64,000 bases of DNA from assembly GCF_002056795.1 (NCBI RefSeq), contig NZ_CP020104.1, positions 941,001 through 1,005,000 of the forward strand, read 5' to 3'. This document shows positions 1 to 10,009 of the stretch, piece by piece (position 1 is the stretch's first letter; each line of letters starts with the position of its first letter). Made by a program: the position numbers and the translations under genes. The stretch comes from Spirosoma aerolatum (GTDB lineage Bacteria; Bacteroidota; Bacteroidia; Cytophagales; Spirosomataceae). Below the pieces are notes generated by a model. It saw nothing but the letters and a program-made list of their open reading frames with translations, had not been told where the DNA came from and ran no database searches.

Positions 1-2979
1 GACCGGGTTACGGCTGTTACGTATGACCAACGGGGCAATCTTTGGGCAAGCTCCATCAAAGGGTTAACGACGCTTTCTCCGAACCGGCAGCAATTTCGAC
101 GGTTTACGTCGGCCAACTCACCGCTAAAGGCCAATGATGTGAACCTGTTGTTTCGAACATCAACAGGCAACATACTGATCAGCACCTGGACGGCCGGGTT
201 TTCCCTGTATAATCCTGACCTGGATCGGTTTACCTCATTTTTATTGCCGGGTAAAAGTAAGTCGGTGAAGGCGTTTGCGGCTTCGCAGGATGGTCGTGTC
301 TGGATCGGGAGTCATGAGCGGGAGTTATATCTGTTCGACGAGAAATCGGGACGATTAGAAGCCGTCAGAACGAAGGAGTTAGTCCAACTCTTTCAAAAAT
401 TCGATCTCAACGTATTGTTTGACGACGCGTTGGGCAATTTGTGGATTGGCACCTACAATTCCGGCTTGCTACGCTGGAATCAGCGAACGGGTCAGATTCG
501 CTATTTCGCCAGTAGCGATAAACCAGGAGCCTTGGGAAGCAACAGTATTACTGCCTTATATGAAGACACGCAAAAACGGCTTTGGGTTGGTACCAGCGGC
601 AACGGACTTCAATTGTTTGATGCCCACACTGAAACGTTCCGTTCGTGGACAACCAAAGATGGGCTGGCAAACAACTTTATCGCAGGAATTATTGAAGACG
701 ACCAACATAATCTTTGGTTGTCCACAAACGGCGGCATTTCATGCTTCAATCCGACGACCCATTTGATCGAAAATTATGACCAGAGCGATGGGCTGATCGG
801 CAAAGAATTTCTACCTGACGCCTGTACACAGCTTCCCTCGGGTGAGTTGGCATTTGGCAATATGCAGGGGTTAGTTGTTTTTAAGCCAGAGCGTGTACGG
901 TCGAAAACAACACCTCCTGACGTTTACTTGTCTGATTTAAAGCTTTTTAACCGCCCCATTGATCTAGCCGACAGCGATGCGCCGACGCACCTGGATATGA
1001 CCGATGTGACGAAACTGGTTTTTCAACCTTTTCAATCCGTTTTTACCATCGACTTTACGGCATTATCCTTTCTGCCGCACCGCAATATCCGGTACGCGTA
1101 TCAACTCGTGGGCTTTGATGACGATTGGAACTATGTGGGTTCGCAGCGATCCGCTACCTACACGAATCTGCGCGAAGGTAATTATCAATTTTTAGTCAAA
1201 GCCGCCATTGGCAACAGCGCTTGGAGTCAACCCAAAGCCGTGCAGTTAACCGTGCTGCCTCCCTGGTATCGGACGTGGTGGGCTTATTTGCTGTACGGAC
1301 TGCTTTTAGTACTTGCACTCCTTACGTTCCGCCGAATTGTCAGGATTCGGGAGCAATTGAAAGCCGATATACGTATCAAGCAACTGGAAGCTGAATCGAT
1401 AAAAGCACTCGATGAAGCCAAAACCAGTTTCTTTACTAATATTTCGCACGAATTTCGAACACCGTTGACGCTGATTCTGACGCCTTTAGATAAACTCGTT
1501 TCAGAACCTTCCTTTGGTGATCGGCTTCAGCACCAGTTCCAGACCATCCAGCGAAACGCACAGCGGCTGCTACGCCTGATAAATCAGTTGCTCGACCTAT
1601 CGAAGCTGGAGAGCCAGAGCTTGGTGCCTGACATTAGCCGCAATGATATTGTTTCGTTTGTTGACCGAATCGTTCACTACTTCGATGAACTGGCTGAAAG
1701 CAAACGGATTATACTGTCGTTCCGAAGCAACTTCGATGCATTCGATGGTTTTTTTGATGCCGATATTGTCGAGAAGATCATTTATAACCTGCTCTCCAAT
1801 GCGTTCAAGTTTACGCCACCGAATGGCGAAGTTCGGGTAAATCTGATGTTGATACCAGACCAAAAAATGGTACGTATCACCGTTGCCGATACAGGTATTG
1901 GCATTTCCCCGGAAGCACAGGGGCATATTTTTGAACGGTTTTATCAGGTGGCCGAACAGCCTACGCAAAAGAAATCGGGTAGTGGCATTGGGTTGGCTCT
2001 CACCCGCGAACTGGTTGAACTGCACAAAGGAAGTATAACAGTCGAAAGCACTGAAAACGCAGGGGCTACCTTCACCGTTGCGTTGCCTCTCGATGCGCAG
2101 TACTTTCCTGCCGAATGGCTTACACAATCGCCGGAGCTACCGACGGGGGCTACTCTACCAGTATTGCCAATCATTATGCCCGAGCAGGCTACTACGCTAC
2201 CAGCCAAGTCGCTGCCAATTTTGCTAGTGGTTGAAGACAATGAGGAACTTCGTCAATATCTAAAGGAAAGCTTTTTGGGAACCTATCACGTCCTGACCGC
2301 AGCCAATGGCCAGCAAGCCGTTTCGCTGGCGCAAAAGCATATCCCAGACCTGATTCTCTCGGACTGGCTCATGCCGGTCCAGTCTGGACCAGAAATGGAT
2401 GGCACCGAACTTTGTCAGGTAATTCGGTCTAACGAAAAAACAAGCCATATTCCGTTTCTGTTGCTGACATCGAGGGCGGCTAATCAGAGTCAGATTACCG
2501 CTTTTGGCACTGGCATTGACGATTATATGACCAAACCCTTTAACCTGTCGATTCTGGAAACCAAAGTCAAAAGCCTGATTCGGAACCGACAGTTGCTACG
2601 TGAAAAATGGCAGAAAAAAGTATTGGCGTCCCCGTCTGATATCCAACTGCCACCGATGGAAGAACTGTTTATTCAGAAAGCCATATCCATTATTGAAGCC
2701 CACATCGATGATGCTCATTTTGATGTAGAGCAATTGGAAGAAGCCATGAATATGAGCCGTATGCAATTGTATCGAAAGTTAAAAAGTATCCTCAATTTGT
2801 CGGGTGCCGAATTTATCCGGCAAGTGAGGCTGAAGCGGGCTCTTCAATTGCTTGAAAGCGGCCACTTTAACGTATCGGAAGTAGCCTGGAAAGTAGGGTT
2901 CAACGACCCAGCCTATTTCAGTCGCTGTTTTAAAAAAGAATTTGGTAAAGCTCCGCAGGAATTTCTGGCGAAGGCCTAA
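1..2979 (+). CDS. Hybrid two-component system regulator (HTCS), 5' truncated by window edge
   Basis: The reading frame is open from base 1, so the true start lies outside the window. The periplasmic part has Reg_prop/beta-propeller repeats (NLWIGTYNSGLLRW, RLWVGTSGNGLQLF, NLWLSTNGGISCF) and then a Y_Y_Y domain (IRYAYQLVGFDDDW) near 1,090-1,250. One membrane segment (WWAYLLYGLLLVLALLTF) lies near 1,276-1,330. Next come a HisKA box (FFTNISHEFRTPLTLI, with the phospho-acceptor His) near 1,430, a HATPase (DTGIGISPEAQGHIFERF) near 1,890, a receiver (VVEDNEELRQYL, acceptor Asp in ILSDWLMP, Lys in MTKPFN) at 2,227-2,580, and an AraC-type HTH at 2,690-2,970. Proteins with this order sense glycans and switch on polysaccharide-use genes in Bacteroidota. 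The secreted hydrolases at 6.8-11.8 kb are plausible targets, but that is inference. Confidence 0.93.
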   Translation, partial: DRVTAVTYDQRGNLWASSIKGLTTLSPNRQQFRRFTSANSPLKANDVNLLFRTSTGNILISTWTAGFSLYNPDLDRFTSFLLPGKSKSVKAFAASQDGRVWIGSHERELYLFDEKSGRLEAVRTKELVQLFQKFDLNVLFDDALGNLWIGTYNSGLLRWNQRTGQIRYFASSDKPGALGSNSITALYEDTQKRLWVGTSGNGLQLFDAHTETFRSWTTKDGLANNFIAGIIEDDQHNLWLSTNGGISCFNPTTHLIENYDQSDGLIGKEFLPDACTQLPSGELAFGNMQGLVVFKPERVRSKTTPPDVYLSDLKLFNRPIDLADSDAPTHLDMTDVTKLVFQPFQSVFTIDFTALSFLPHRNIRYAYQLVGFDDDWNYVGSQRSATYTNLREGNYQFLVKAAIGNSAWSQPKAVQLTVLPPWYRTWWAYLLYGLLLVLALLTFRRIVRIREQLKADIRIKQLEAESIKALDEAKTSFFTNISHEFRTPLTLILTPLDKLVSEPSFGDRLQHQFQTIQRNAQRLLRLINQLLDLSKLESQSLVPDISRNDIVSFVDRIVHYFDELAESKRIILSFRSNFDAFDGFFDADIVEKIIYNLLSNAFKFTPPNGEVRVNLMLIPDQKMVRITVADTGIGISPEAQGHIFERFYQVAEQPTQKKSGSGIGLALTRELVELHKGSITVESTENAGATFTVALPLDAQYFPAEWLTQSPELPTGATLPVLPIIMPEQATTLPAKSLPILLVVEDNEELRQYLKESFLGTYHVLTAANGQQAVSLAQKHIPDLILSDWLMPVQSGPEMDGTELCQVIRSNEKTSHIPFLLLTSRAANQSQITAFGTGIDDYMTKPFNLSILETKVKSLIRNRQLLREKWQKKVLASPSDIQLPPMEELFIQKAISIIEAHIDDAHFDVEQLEEAMNMSRMQLYRKLKSILNLSGAEFIRQVRLKRALQLLESGHFNVSEVAWKVGFNDPAYFSRCFKKEFGKAPQEFLAKA

Positions 2980-2996
2980 GACGACAGTTGATATGA

Positions 2997-3404
2997 CTAA
3001 AATTGTTGCAAAAAATCGGTGGCTTTCAGGATAAGAATCGTCTGGAAGGGATGCAAAATTAACAAATCCTCATCTCCACTAATAATACACGAAGCCTGAG
3101 CAGATAAGGCGAGGGCTAGATACTTGTCATCTTTAGGGTCACGACAAGCTACCACGGTTTCAGTTACCTGTACTTCATGAAAACGACTTAAAAATCGATC
3201 AGCAATTTCTTCCCGTACGCTCAAACTGAAATACTTATCGAATTTACTTCTGAACAGGACATCAAGAAATTCTAGACAGGTTTCATTGGAATAGACAATT
3301 GTACCAATTGAATCAGCCTTTTTCAGCGCATGGGCATTCGTAGGTAGTCGAGATAAAGCCGCACTAATGAGTGCATTAGCGTCAAAGACAAACCTATCTT
3401 TCAT
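2997..3404 (-). CDS. PIN-domain toxin of a type II toxin-antitoxin pair
   Basis: This is a PIN-family protein of 135 residues. The N-terminal acidic motif is VFDANALISAAL, and later acidic motifs are DPKDDKYLALAL and SGDEDLLIL, matching the metal-binding pattern of PIN ribonucleases. I chose the ATG at 3,404: the frame stays open further upstream but only inside the partner gene. The start overlaps the 3' end of the upstream gene by 11 bases, as is usual for antitoxin-toxin operons. Such toxins cut RNA, and the substrate cannot be read from sequence. The pair sits between the 3' end of the HTCS gene and a remnant of a second HTCS 3' end, so it may have arrived by recombination. Confidence 0.8.
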   Translation of the reverse strand: MKDRFVFDANALISAALSRLPTNAHALKKADSIGTIVYSNETCLEFLDVLFRSKFDKYFSLSVREEIADRFLSRFHEVQVTETVVACRDPKDDKYLALALSAQASCIISGDEDLLILHPFQTILILKATDFLQQF

Positions 3405-3597
3405 CCAGAATTTGCGCCAATAGCTCGTCAGTAAATCCTTTTTCTTCAGCTTCAGCCCGCACTTTTTCCAGAAAAGGCCACAGGTCATCTTCCTGTTTAT
3501 CTAATAAATCATTCAGTATGAGGTCGAACTTTTCGGAGATACGTTGCCGAATTTGTGGATTACTATGACGCCATTTGCGTGCTGTATTGTTAGCCAC
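3394..3597 (-). CDS. Putative antitoxin partner of the PIN toxin
   Basis: A 67-residue charged, helical protein lies directly upstream of the PIN gene and overlaps it by 11 bases (stop TAG at 3,394-3,396). The N-terminus is basic (NTARKWRHSNPQIRQRI). The C-terminal half is acidic and helical (EKVRAEAEEKGFTDELLAQIL), as in antitoxins that wrap a PIN toxin. I recognise no specific antitoxin family. The assignment rests on size, operon order and overlap. Autoregulation is common in such pairs but no operator was identified. Confidence 0.6.
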   Translation of the reverse strand: MANNTARKWRHSNPQIRQRISEKFDLILNDLLDKQEDDLWPFLEKVRAEAEEKGFTDELLAQILDER

Positions 3598-3712
3598 TTC
3601 AAGAAATAATCCGGTCCATTACCGTAGTAGTTGATACAAATCAAAAATACGACTAATTGTAGAGAGTACGTACGAAAATTCAAGGTAATACGTTAACAAG
3701 GGCCTTCCAAAC

Positions 3713-3745
3713 AAAGCTCCGCAGGAATTTCTGACCAAGGCATGA
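3713..3745 (+). pseudogene. 3' remnant of a second HTCS gene (last 10 codons)
   Basis: The stretch encodes KAPQEFLTKA and a stop. The live regulator ends KAPQEFLAKA. The first 21 bases (3,713-3,733) are identical to 2,947-2,967, and similarity continues past the stop. Nothing upstream of 3,713 continues the HTCS frame. This looks like the end of a deleted paralogue or one arm of a duplication that now brackets the PIN toxin-antitoxin pair. Confidence 0.6.
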
Positions 3746-3769
3746 GACGTTTTTGAGTCAATGAGTTAA

Positions 3770-6739
3770 TTACCTCAGCGTTGTTAGATAAGCGACCAGA
3801 TCGACCAGTTCCTGTTTGGAGAGCGCTTCGCCAAAAGAAGGCATCATTGACTGGGGGGCTTTTGTTTTTGACTGGATATCGGCTTTCCGTAGCGTTTGTT
3901 TAACCCCTCCCGGCAATTTAAGGATTACTTCATCGCTCGATTCACTGTCCAGAAGTCCCGTTAACTGACTACCATCGCGGGTATGAATTTGATAGGTCTC
4001 GTACCCGTAATTGATGCCTTCATCGGGATAGAGAATAGCCCGAAAGAGCCCCTCTTTGGAGAGCTTTGCACCAATTTTCGACAGTTCGGGGCCGAATAAA
4101 GCCCCTGACTGCTGCACACGATGACAGGGCTGGCAATTCTGTGCAAAAATTGTTTTTCCTCGGCTCGCCAGACCGCTTTCGTACACAAGCAAATAGACTG
4201 GTGGCAATGGTTCACCGTTTTTTCCGGCAGGTTTGGGCAGATAGTCAGCCGCTTCGCGTTTGATCTCGTTCCGAAAAGCACCGAATAAGACGCTACTGGC
4301 CGTGGGTTTCAGTACATCAGGAAAGGCTTTTTTCTTGACCTCATCCAGCAAGGCCCGCTCACCCACCCAACTACTACCCAGTAAGCGAGTAGCTGTTTTT
4401 CGCAGTTCGACCGGGCGCGAATCATCGAGCATAACCTCACTGAGCAGCACCAGTGCATCGGGGCTTCCGTTGCCTTTGAGTGCCGTCATGATCGCTTCAG
4501 CGGTTTTATCGTCGTGCAGTTGTTGTCGCACAAACTCTTTCTCTCCGAATCGCCAGAGTAGCTGCATTGCTTCAATGCCGACCTGTCGGGTGGCACAGCA
4601 GCGTACCAGATTAAGCAATTGTTCTCGTTTATCCGTCAGGCGAAACTTTTCGACCAGATGAACATAACTTTCCGTTTGGCCCGCTGTGGTCAGGGCTGTT
4701 TCGAGGGCCCGGTTCAACGGTTCGTTTCGTACCAGGCTGCTACCGTCCATGTGCTCCAGAGCCAACCGCTGAATATCAGGACGCGGATCGTTTAACAAGG
4801 AAACCAGTACGTCGTTTTTACCAGCCGACGGATGAAAATCAAAGGCTCGAAAATACCGTAGCGTAGCATTCACTTCGGGCGTTTGCCGGATCAGTTGGCC
4901 AAGTAGGGGCAGGGCTTTGGCCGAACGAATTCGCCAGACAATATCGCGCCCGGCTGGTGTGTTCCAGTTGACGCCTACTTTTTGTTGCCAGGCATCGAAA
5001 CAGGCGTCGGCATGGAGATCGGAGCCGATACCAAGCGCTTCCAGGTACCAGCGATCCTTACCTGTATGCTGTACGGCCAAGGTTGCCCATGACTCAGCGG
5101 CTTCGGGTGTTTTAAGGAAACGGAGCGCGATGGCCCACTCCCGACGGACTTCAGGACTAGGGTCGTTGGCTAACGGAGTACACAGCGCAAATGGAAAAGT
5201 TGGCTGTTGCCGAGCTGCCCGTAAAGCAGTGATACGCAGGTCAGGATTCGGGTCATGTAGCGCTTGTTTCAGGTAAGATGTGCCTGTAGAGGGCAGTTTG
5301 GCAAGCAACCATAACGCCCGTGCTCGCCAGACCGGATTGGTCGACTGATATACTTTCAGCAACTTATCCTCGGCTTTGCTACCCATTTTTTGCAGACTAG
5401 CCCAGGCTTTCCGGCGAGTGGCCCAGTTCGGGTTTTTCAACGCTTCCGTAGCGGCTTCGGGTGTATCGAAGCGAGAAACGGGTACATGATACGCAGCCTT
5501 ACCCCCGTAGCTTACCCGATAAATCCGGCCTTTGTTCGCATCGGCAGCCGTTCCACCACCAATACCCGGATCGTACCAGTCAGCCACCATGACCGAGCCA
5601 TCGGGAGCCACGCTGACGTCGACCGGGCGAAACCACTGCTGACTGCTTTTCAATACATTGTGAATACTGGCTTTGTAGCCAGCGCCCTGCTTTTGTGTTG
5701 CGTAGGATCGCACGACGTTGTATAACGCTTCGGCATGAAGGAGTTGATTTTGATAGAGAGCCGGAAACTGGTGACCTTCGTATACGCACAAACCCGCTGG
5801 CGAACCTGCACCCGTAATGAGCATTGTCGGAATAACGCCGGGGTCGTTCTGATGCCAGTGCCGTTCAGGAATCGTTTTTTCCAGATTAGTACGTGAGGCA
5901 GTCCAGGCCGCTCCGGTCATTTCGTCGGCAAAGCCGTAATTGCCGTATTCCATTACATAGTCGATCCGGACGGATTCGTTGCCATCGTCATCATTGTCGG
6001 ATACCCAAAGAGTACCGAACGAATCCAGCGCGGGTTCATAGTGATTTCGGAAGTTATGGGCAATGGTTTCCAGGTGGCTACCATCGGGATTGCACCGTAG
6101 GATCAGGCCGTTACGGTAGGGGTTCCCTTTGCCATTAACGAGGTTGCTGGCTACGTCGTGTATTGGCTTCCCGAATCGGTCACGCACCTCGCCACCGTTG
6201 TTGCCCATCGAGAAATAGAGCTTGCCGTCGGGGCCCCAGAAAGGCGCGTGAATACCATGATCACGGGTTCCAAACCCTGAAAACAAGGTATCGATACGGT
6301 CGGCATGGTCGTCGTGATTGGTATCGAAGAGAACCAGCAAATTTGGTCCCTGCGCCAGATAGATTCGGTCTTCAGCCAGAGCCAGGCCCATTGGCGCTTT
6401 CATGCCCGGATGTTCGAAGAAAACGGTACGTTTATCGGCTTTGCCATCGCCGTTTACGTCGTCCAGAATAATAACCTTGTCACCTTTTTTGTCAAATTCG
6501 GCAGGTGCCACGTCGTAGTTATGGGATTCAGTCACCCAGACACGTCCGCGCTCATCCACGTCCATATTGGTTGGATTCGTCACCATGGGTTCGGCGGCAA
6601 ATTGCTGAACCATAAATCCTTTGGGCACCTGCATCGTGGCCAGCGCGGCTCGTGGGTCGTGTGGGTCAGGCAGTATGCTGATAAACCCACTAGCCATGAG
6701 GATCGCTACCACAACACTCGTCAATAGTCTTCGTTTCAT
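3770..6739 (-). CDS. PVC-type heme-binding protein: propeller dehydrogenase, HEAT repeats, C-terminal cytochrome c
   Basis: A secreted protein of 989 residues. It starts with a signal peptide (MKRRLLTSVVVAILMASGF). Residues of about 35-420 form a beta-propeller of the membrane-bound dehydrogenase type (GFMVQQFAAEPMVTNPTNMD, VADWYDPGIGGG). The middle, about 430-830, is HEAT-like helices (ATRRKAWASLQKMG, NPDLRITALRAARQ). The C-terminus is a class I cytochrome c with heme motif CQPCH and a distal Met region (SMMPSFGEALSKQELVDLVAYL). Family members (TIGR02604-like) probably oxidise sugars or alcohols in the periplasm and pass electrons through the heme; the substrate is unknown. It lies upstream of, and on the opposite strand to, the HTCS gene. 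Confidence 0.88.
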   Translation of the reverse strand: MKRRLLTSVVVAILMASGFISILPDPHDPRAALATMQVPKGFMVQQFAAEPMVTNPTNMDVDERGRVWVTESHNYDVAPAEFDKKGDKVIILDDVNGDGKADKRTVFFEHPGMKAPMGLALAEDRIYLAQGPNLLVLFDTNHDDHADRIDTLFSGFGTRDHGIHAPFWGPDGKLYFSMGNNGGEVRDRFGKPIHDVASNLVNGKGNPYRNGLILRCNPDGSHLETIAHNFRNHYEPALDSFGTLWVSDNDDDGNESVRIDYVMEYGNYGFADEMTGAAWTASRTNLEKTIPERHWHQNDPGVIPTMLITGAGSPAGLCVYEGHQFPALYQNQLLHAEALYNVVRSYATQKQGAGYKASIHNVLKSSQQWFRPVDVSVAPDGSVMVADWYDPGIGGGTAADANKGRIYRVSYGGKAAYHVPVSRFDTPEAATEALKNPNWATRRKAWASLQKMGSKAEDKLLKVYQSTNPVWRARALWLLAKLPSTGTSYLKQALHDPNPDLRITALRAARQQPTFPFALCTPLANDPSPEVRREWAIALRFLKTPEAAESWATLAVQHTGKDRWYLEALGIGSDLHADACFDAWQQKVGVNWNTPAGRDIVWRIRSAKALPLLGQLIRQTPEVNATLRYFRAFDFHPSAGKNDVLVSLLNDPRPDIQRLALEHMDGSSLVRNEPLNRALETALTTAGQTESYVHLVEKFRLTDKREQLLNLVRCCATRQVGIEAMQLLWRFGEKEFVRQQLHDDKTAEAIMTALKGNGSPDALVLLSEVMLDDSRPVELRKTATRLLGSSWVGERALLDEVKKKAFPDVLKPTASSVLFGAFRNEIKREAADYLPKPAGKNGEPLPPVYLLVYESGLASRGKTIFAQNCQPCHRVQQSGALFGPELSKIGAKLSKEGLFRAILYPDEGINYGYETYQIHTRDGSQLTGLLDSESSDEVILKLPGGVKQTLRKADIQSKTKAPQSMMPSFGEALSKQELVDLVAYLTTLR

Positions 6740-6794
6740 ACCCCTTCTTTTGTCGGCCTGCTACTTCGTTCCTCAGTCTGACAAAACTGTTTCT

Positions 6795-9002
6795 TTATTT
6801 CAATACTACTTCACCCGTTTGAGCATCTAAAAGTAAGGTTGATCCGTGTTCCAGCGGAATGGTCACCAATTTACCACTTCTGAGCCGAAGCGTTCGTGTG
6901 CCACCATCCTTGGTATGCAGCAGGAGCAACCCGGAATTGGCGTACGTGAAATCGTTCTGTTCATTATAAATGTGGCAACCCGCCTGCCGGAAAATTTCGC
7001 GAAATCCGTCGGTTCCGTTAAGGGGGAGACCGCAGAAAAGCGACGTAAACGCTTTGGTTTTCTTACGGGCTATTATGACCTGTTTACTCCCCTGCAACTC
7101 AGCCAGCGATTCGGCCGTTTTATCGTTTACGACCACCAGTGGCTCTACGGAGCCGCTGAAATTATAGTCATAAGCAGGTTTAAGGAACGCAACACCTGGG
7201 GTCTGCTTCCCGTCGATACGTTCCAGATTCATGCCCGTCAGCGATTTGACAAAGGATAAATTCAACTGTTCGCCATTCGTATAACCCGTCAGGTAATTCC
7301 AGACGACGGTCCGGCCATCTTTGGCGACGTTTTTCAGAATAAACGTTCGTTGAGCATCCGTCAGCTTATAGACATTCATGAAAACCACCGCTTTGTACTG
7401 GGCCAGGTTGACCCGGTTCAGGTCGAAATCATAGACATGGTCGCCGACTGCACCCGAGCGCATAGCCTGCTCGATGGAATGATCCAGTACGTTGACCGTG
7501 ATGGGCAATGGTGCCGATTTCAGGTAATAGAACACATCCTGACTCCAGACATACAGCACGTCCGCTTCGGAATGATAGGGTACAGTCAGGCGCTTTTCGA
7601 ACAGTTCTTTTTCAGCCTTCATGGCTGCCAGATACGTCGGATCATCCCACCAGCCAAAGCCTTTCTGCGGGCCAAAATCATAGAACCAGAAACCGATACC
7701 CCGCATCAGGGGCAATAGCGCACACCGTTTCATGATGTTCGCATACGTAGTGTCGTAACGAGACGTATAGCGGATATTTTCAAAATCGTTTTTAAACAGA
7801 TAGCCGTTATCGATTTCGTCGAACCAGAGTTTACCATGGAGCAAAGTCGATTCGATGATCCCGCGTGAATTGCCGGAGCCACCCGCTTTACGGCTGTCGG
7901 GCCAATACGTCTGGGGAGCCGACAGATAATCGATGTACGGACTATCGAGAACCTGCTGAATAAACAGGTGACCGCCAACGGTTTGTCGATTGAATGTCAT
8001 GTGCAGGTAGCCATAGAAAATACCCGTAACCAGCGGTCGGGGCCAGTTTTCCTTCGCTAATCGGCAGAAGTAAATTGCATCGTCGGCCACGACCTGCTGC
8101 TGGGCGGTGAAATAATCGATGGTGCGTTGGTCCTGAACCGGGTCTTTGAAAAAACCGTCCTGCGTTTTGAGCCGCTCCGTTACGTTCGGTACGGTCGCAT
8201 TCTCAAATGTAACGCTTGTGGATTGCCAGGCTTTCTGAAACGCTGATGTCGTTTTGTACTTGGTTCGGAGCCAGTTGCGGAAGTAGCCCGTCATGGCCGG
8301 GCCAGTATCCGGGTCGTGTTCGATAAAGCCCCAATAATGCCATTCGCCATAAATGCCGCCCGCTATATGCATACCAATCAGGACGTTACCTTCTGGCGTT
8401 TTCGAAAGTTTCTGGCATAACTCAACTAGTTTCTGGCCCGATTCCTGCCGCCAGCGTGTGGATGCCAGACTGGCCCGTAAAGCCGCATGGATGTCGTGTT
8501 CTTCATTATGGTACGGAGGGCCAGCCCGCAAGGAGGTATCCACGGGTGTATCGGCATACTGAGTGCATTCTTCCGGGTGTGCTTTATTCCACCAAAAGGG
8601 CGCGTTGACGTGAATGCGTAGCACGACACCCGCATCGGGGCATTGGTCGAGTACCCCCCGAATTTGCCGCTGCGCCTTTCGAATATCGAGCGTATCGCTG
8701 TTTTTAGCCCAGATGTCTTCGAGCCACAAATCGACCTGAAACAGCCGAAATCCAATCTGACAAAAATTATGCAGGTTTCGGGCGGGCACCTCCTCCCACG
8801 ACCAGCGTCCGCCATAGGCATGGGTGAGCGCGTAAAACGTTGGCGTTTGCGGGTTCCCATTTACAAACAAGGTGGGTCGACCATTAAACGGCTTTATCTC
8901 CGCCGATTTGGGCGATTGGGCCAGCAGTGATTGACAGCAAAAAAGTAAACTAAGGATATAAATGCCCTTTACGCGCCATTGTCGACCTCTGTAGATTGTC
9001 AT
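6795..9002 (-). CDS. Secreted glycoside hydrolase, beta-galactosidase-like (GH42-like fold)
   Basis: About 735 residues from the ATG at 9,002, which overlaps the stop of the upstream esterase gene (ATGA). I prefer it to an upstream in-frame start because it is followed by a signal peptide (GIYILSLLFCCQSLLAQ). The central region looks like a clan-A TIM barrel. A Glu in GGIYGEWHYW could be the acid/base and a Glu in LWFDEIDNG the nucleophile. The following domain (YKAVVFMNVYKLTDAQ, GRTVVWNYLTGY) resembles the GATase-like trimerisation domain of GH42. The exact family and substrate cannot be set by eye. Coupling to an esterase suggests joint breakdown of a decorated glycan. Confidence 0.7.
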   Translation of the reverse strand: MTIYRGRQWRVKGIYILSLLFCCQSLLAQSPKSAEIKPFNGRPTLFVNGNPQTPTFYALTHAYGGRWSWEEVPARNLHNFCQIGFRLFQVDLWLEDIWAKNSDTLDIRKAQRQIRGVLDQCPDAGVVLRIHVNAPFWWNKAHPEECTQYADTPVDTSLRAGPPYHNEEHDIHAALRASLASTRWRQESGQKLVELCQKLSKTPEGNVLIGMHIAGGIYGEWHYWGFIEHDPDTGPAMTGYFRNWLRTKYKTTSAFQKAWQSTSVTFENATVPNVTERLKTQDGFFKDPVQDQRTIDYFTAQQQVVADDAIYFCRLAKENWPRPLVTGIFYGYLHMTFNRQTVGGHLFIQQVLDSPYIDYLSAPQTYWPDSRKAGGSGNSRGIIESTLLHGKLWFDEIDNGYLFKNDFENIRYTSRYDTTYANIMKRCALLPLMRGIGFWFYDFGPQKGFGWWDDPTYLAAMKAEKELFEKRLTVPYHSEADVLYVWSQDVFYYLKSAPLPITVNVLDHSIEQAMRSGAVGDHVYDFDLNRVNLAQYKAVVFMNVYKLTDAQRTFILKNVAKDGRTVVWNYLTGYTNGEQLNLSFVKSLTGMNLERIDGKQTPGVAFLKPAYDYNFSGSVEPLVVVNDKTAESLAELQGSKQVIIARKKTKAFTSLFCGLPLNGTDGFREIFRQAGCHIYNEQNDFTYANSGLLLLHTKDGGTRTLRLRSGKLVTIPLEHGSTLLLDAQTGEVVLK

Positions 9003-10009
9003 TTCGTTTTGGTTTTGAGCCAATCCATCAATTGCTCCTGATACTCGCCGAGGTAACTGTGTTCGACTCCCTCGATTTCTTTCCACCATAGGTTTACGCC
9101 AGCCTTCAAAAAATCATCTTTGAGTTTACGGTTCTCGGTGTTCAGCCACTCTTTTTCGCCCCAAACCATCCATACCGGCATGCCTTTAAATTTGGCGGCT
9201 TCCTCATAGGTCACGTTTTTGCCCAGCGCTGCCGAATACAGCCCAACGGCCGCCCAGCGGGACATCGTTTTTTGAGCAAGGCGGAACGTACCACCGCCCC
9301 CCATCGAGAAACCATACAGGTATTGCCGTTTTGGATCGGTTTTGAACTGAGCATCGAAATCCTGTAGGCACTCAAAAATATCGGTCTCAGCTATATCGCG
9401 ATAACCTTTGTCGCCCCTGCCCCAGGGAAGAATCATAAAGCCTTCCCGGCGGCTCATCTGGGCGGTAGCCCCCGCTGGTTTGGGTTGTAAATAATCGTAG
9501 AGCATGTGCCAGGGCGGATTGTTCGTACCGCCACCACTTCCATGCAGTTCTACATAAAAAGGGAATTTCGTTTTCGGACGGGTATAGCCATTTGGCAGAA
9601 ACAACCAGTAATAGCTGTTTTTTTTGTCAGTTTTCGATTTGAAAGCCATGATGAGGGGGCGGGTGCCTTGTAAGTACGTTTCCCACTTTGCCCCCTCTGA
9701 TTGAAAAAAGGCCAGTGTCCCTATAGCTGCCTTGATGTGTTTGTCATCAGGACGCAGCCCGTGCGTTGAATCCAGACTCATCTGTATAACCGACTCGAAA
9801 TGCCGTTTCAATAGTGGATTTTTCTCACTTGCGGCCAGTGTCCGAAGGTAAGCAACCAATTGCTGTATGTCGGCCCGATCACTTGCCAGCGGTAGTTTAG
9901 GCATTTCGCTACTGCCTGTAGCGACCGATTGGGCATGTCCAGCGAGGTAAATAGCCGCCATAAAGAGCAGCAGCGCGTATTTTTTGACAGCAAAAGCGAA
10001 CGTATTCAT
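8999..10009 (-). CDS. Secreted alpha/beta-hydrolase (esterase-like)
   Basis: 336 residues with an N-terminal signal peptide (YALLLFMAAIYLAGHAQS). The nucleophile elbow is GFSMGG in LYGFSMGGGGTFRLAQ. An oxyanion region precedes it (FYVELHGSGGG), and a late His (IEGVEHSYLGEY) completes a catalytic triad. This is the layout of PHB-depolymerase/feruloyl-esterase-like hydrolases that remove acyl groups from plant glycans or polyesters. It is the first gene of a two-gene unit, and its TGA overlaps the ATG of the downstream glycosidase. The opposite-strand glycosidase gene starts 145 bases away, so that gap probably holds divergent promoters. Confidence 0.75.
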   Translation of the reverse strand: MNTFAFAVKKYALLLFMAAIYLAGHAQSVATGSSEMPKLPLASDRADIQQLVAYLRTLAASEKNPLLKRHFESVIQMSLDSTHGLRPDDKHIKAAIGTLAFFQSEGAKWETYLQGTRPLIMAFKSKTDKKNSYYWLFLPNGYTRPKTKFPFYVELHGSGGGTNNPPWHMLYDYLQPKPAGATAQMSRREGFMILPWGRGDKGYRDIAETDIFECLQDFDAQFKTDPKRQYLYGFSMGGGGTFRLAQKTMSRWAAVGLYSAALGKNVTYEEAAKFKGMPVWMVWGEKEWLNTENRKLKDDFLKAGVNLWWKEIEGVEHSYLGEYQEQLMDWLKTKTK

